Notes under the pieces: model-generated | The model's input: the letters and a program-made list of their open reading frames with translations, nothing else | Databases searched by the model: none | Told to the model about the DNA's origin: nothing | NCBI GenBank assembly: GCA_015295945.1 | Contig: DVED01000177.1 | Coordinates: forward strand, 1 to 37,030 | Direction: 5' to 3' | Source of the DNA: Oscillatoriales cyanobacterium M59_W2019_021 | Lineage (GTDB): Bacteria > Cyanobacteriota > Cyanobacteriia > Cyanobacteriales > Geitlerinemataceae | Length of the DNA stretch: 37,030 nucleotides | Program-made: the position numbers and the translations under genes | Part shown: piece by piece, positions 35,270 through 37,030 of the stretch | How positions within the stretch are numbered: the stretch's first letter is position 1 | Layout of the letters: each line of letters begins with the position of its first letter

Positions 35270-37030
35270 ATGGCAACCTTAGAATCTCAAGATCTCAGTA
35301 TCGGCAAACTGTTCAACGAATTCTATATCGTTCCCAGCTATCAACGAGAGTACGTTTGGAAAAAAGAACAAGTTACTGAGTTTTTTGATGATATCTATAA
35401 TGAATTTACCACTTCACAAGGAGATACTCCATCGGAATATTTTATTGGCAGTATTATTGTCTGCGATCGTCCGAATGGGTTACTGGAAGTCATTGACGGT
35501 CAACAGCGCATTACAACTGCCTATCTTTTATTGTGTGCCATTCGCGACTACCTCAAATCAATCAAACCAACTGAGTCGATCGAACTCCTCAATCGCCAAA
35601 TTGCTTCTACGGATATTGATGAAGAAGGTAATGATGTTTCTCGCTATCGCGTTACATTGCAATACGAAGATAGTGGGGGAGTTTTAGAAAGAATCGCCAG
35701 TTGTCAGTCAGACGCCGATATTCCATCTACAGCCTCTTCGACCAATATTCGCAATGCCTACAAAAATATTCTGAAGTCTTTGGAGTCTGAATTCGGACAG
35801 CAAGAGTCTGCAATTTCTGATATTCGTAAATTTTACACTTATTTTAACAAAAATGTAATTTTAGTTCGCGTCAAAACGGCAACTCGGGCGGACGCACTCA
35901 AAGTCTTTGCGACGATTAACAATCGAGGGGTCAGTCTAGATGATATAGATTTAGTTAAAAACTTGATGTTCATGGAAGCTTCAAAAAAAGATTATGACAT
36001 TCTCAAAAAAGATTGGAAAGCGATGGTCGATCTTTTATTTAAAAATAAAGAAAAACCGATGCGATTTATTCGATATTTTATTTTGTCTCAGTATGAAACT
36101 TACGGTCAATTAAAAGGAGATATATACGCTTGGTTTTTTAAAGAAGAAAATGAGAAGTTTTATAAAAAGAATCCAACTTTATTTGTCAGCAATCTCCTGG
36201 ACTCCTCTCAAGCCTATATTAGATTTTTGTCCGGTCAAAGCAAAGATAAGTCTTTCAATCGCTATTTAGCAAACCTCCGGTATGTTAGCCCTACGGCTCG
36301 AATGCCATTCATGCTACTAATTGCAGGACAAAAATTGCCAAAAAATTTATTTTTAGATTTATCTCAGCAAGTAGAAAATATCTTCTTTGCTTATTTGTTA
36401 GTTCGAGAGTCAACTGGAAAGTTTGAGCCGAGATTTGCCCAGTGGTGTCTGATGATTCGCAACATCAAAAACGATCGAGATTTTAAAAACTTTGTTGAAA
36501 ACGATCTCGGAGAAGCAAAAAGACAGGTGAGCAATCGCTTTAAACTAGCCTTTGCTAACATGGAAGAATCTTCCGTGCAAAAAACGTTGCTTCGGTACAT
36601 TTTATCAAAATTTGCACAATATATCGATGAGCTTGCATTTGGATCTACTCCTGCTACAATCGATCTTAAAAGTTATATTAACAAGAAAGTCGAAATCGAG
36701 CATATTCTTCCTCAGAAGTATACGTCCGAAATTGAAGCTGCATTTGATAAGCCCAAAGAAATTTCAAAATATATAAAACGTTTGGGCAATCTCACTTTGG
36801 TAGAAAAAGCGATTAATACATCAGTTGGTAATAAACCGTTTGACGAAAAAAAGAAAGTTTATCCCCAATCAAAACTTTTACTAACCCGATCGATTGCTGA
36901 ACGGGTGCAAGTCGGGCAAAATACAGCGATCGATCGGGCAGTCAAAGATCTAGAAACATTTGAAACATGGACATCCGAATCGATCGAACGCCGTCAAAAA
37001 TTTTTAACTCAGTTAGCACACAAAGTTTGG
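35270..37030 (+). CDS. DUF262 / DUF1524 (GmrSD-like) protein, 3' end cut by the window
   Basis: The frame stays open from ATG 35270 to the window end, 587 residues so far. The N-terminal DUF262 (ParB-like, NTP-binding) domain has VPSYQREYVW (21-30) and VIDGQQRITT (74-83). The C-terminal DUF1524 HNH nuclease motif is VEIEHILPQ (His478), followed by LGNLTLVEKAINTSVGNKPFDEKK (505-528). This pairing is the GmrS-GmrD / BrxU / SspE type found in modification-dependent restriction and phage defence, though housekeeping roles are not excluded. The gene is clearly more AT-rich than the rest of the window and follows a repeat element, consistent with acquisition. TATAAT at 35197-35202 is a possible -10; the ribosome binding site is weak. 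Partner genes would lie beyond the edge. Confidence 0.88.
   Translation, partial: MATLESQDLSIGKLFNEFYIVPSYQREYVWKKEQVTEFFDDIYNEFTTSQGDTPSEYFIGSIIVCDRPNGLLEVIDGQQRITTAYLLLCAIRDYLKSIKPTESIELLNRQIASTDIDEEGNDVSRYRVTLQYEDSGGVLERIASCQSDADIPSTASSTNIRNAYKNILKSLESEFGQQESAISDIRKFYTYFNKNVILVRVKTATRADALKVFATINNRGVSLDDIDLVKNLMFMEASKKDYDILKKDWKAMVDLLFKNKEKPMRFIRYFILSQYETYGQLKGDIYAWFFKEENEKFYKKNPTLFVSNLLDSSQAYIRFLSGQSKDKSFNRYLANLRYVSPTARMPFMLLIAGQKLPKNLFLDLSQQVENIFFAYLLVRESTGKFEPRFAQWCLMIRNIKNDRDFKNFVENDLGEAKRQVSNRFKLAFANMEESSVQKTLLRYILSKFAQYIDELAFGSTPATIDLKSYINKKVEIEHILPQKYTSEIEAAFDKPKEISKYIKRLGNLTLVEKAINTSVGNKPFDEKKKVYPQSKLLLTRSIAERVQVGQNTAIDRAVKDLETFETWTSESIERRQKFLTQLAHKVW

Overview
The window comes from a cyanobacterium. 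It carries the photosystem I core genes psaA-psaB and psaL-psaI, the photosystem II assembly gene psb28, cyanobacteriochrome-type photoreceptor domains and many copies of the GCGATCGC octamer (HIP1). Gene content and the many short intergenic tandem repeats suggest a filamentous, Oscillatoriales-like genome, but the genus cannot be fixed from the sequence. Coding is dense and mostly chromosomal-core in character; only the last 1.8 kb looks accessory.

Layout. 1-6.8 kb (all minus strand): psb28, a PspA/IM30-family gene, a catalytically dead caspase homologue with one membrane helix, adhE, and a small secreted protein. 7-14 kb: hslO (Hsp33) on plus, then two overlapping minus-strand sensor kinases. 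One is REC-HK-REC-REC and the other has four tandem cyanobacteriochrome-like GAF domains. 14-20 kb: psaL and psaI (38 residues) on plus face psaA-psaB on minus. A structured GC-rich intergenic element and two strong terminators lie between them, and a consensus promoter precedes psaA. 20-23.6 kb: a Pro/Glu-repeat lipoprotein and two related membrane proteins of unknown function. 23.6-28.2 kb: a polyamine ABC transporter (potC, potB, potD, potA on minus). 28.5 kb: tRNA-Cys(GCA). 28.9-32.9 kb: a plus-strand cluster whose first gene fuses an ammonium-transporter domain to PAS and a PP2C/RsbU phosphatase, followed by an anti-sigma-type kinase and a STAS antagonist. 33-35 kb: a SirB1/TPR protein and a frameshifted cyclase-family gene. 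35.3 kb to the end: an AT-rich DUF262/DUF1524 protein, cut by the window edge and typical of type IV restriction or phage defence.

The two most interesting systems are regulatory. The 28.9-32.9 kb cluster reads as a complete partner-switching module (phosphatase, kinase, STAS substrate) whose phosphatase is built onto an Amt channel, suggesting that ammonium occupancy sets the phosphorylation state of an anti-sigma-like switch. The 8-14 kb pair reads as a multicolour light-sensing phosphorelay next to photosystem I genes. A dispersed palindromic repeat family (five copies seen) has entered two reading frames, adding residues to the PspA homologue and to the small secreted protein. Heptamer-type tandem repeats fill several spacers.

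No CRISPR array, rRNA, insertion sequence with a transposase, or integrase was seen.
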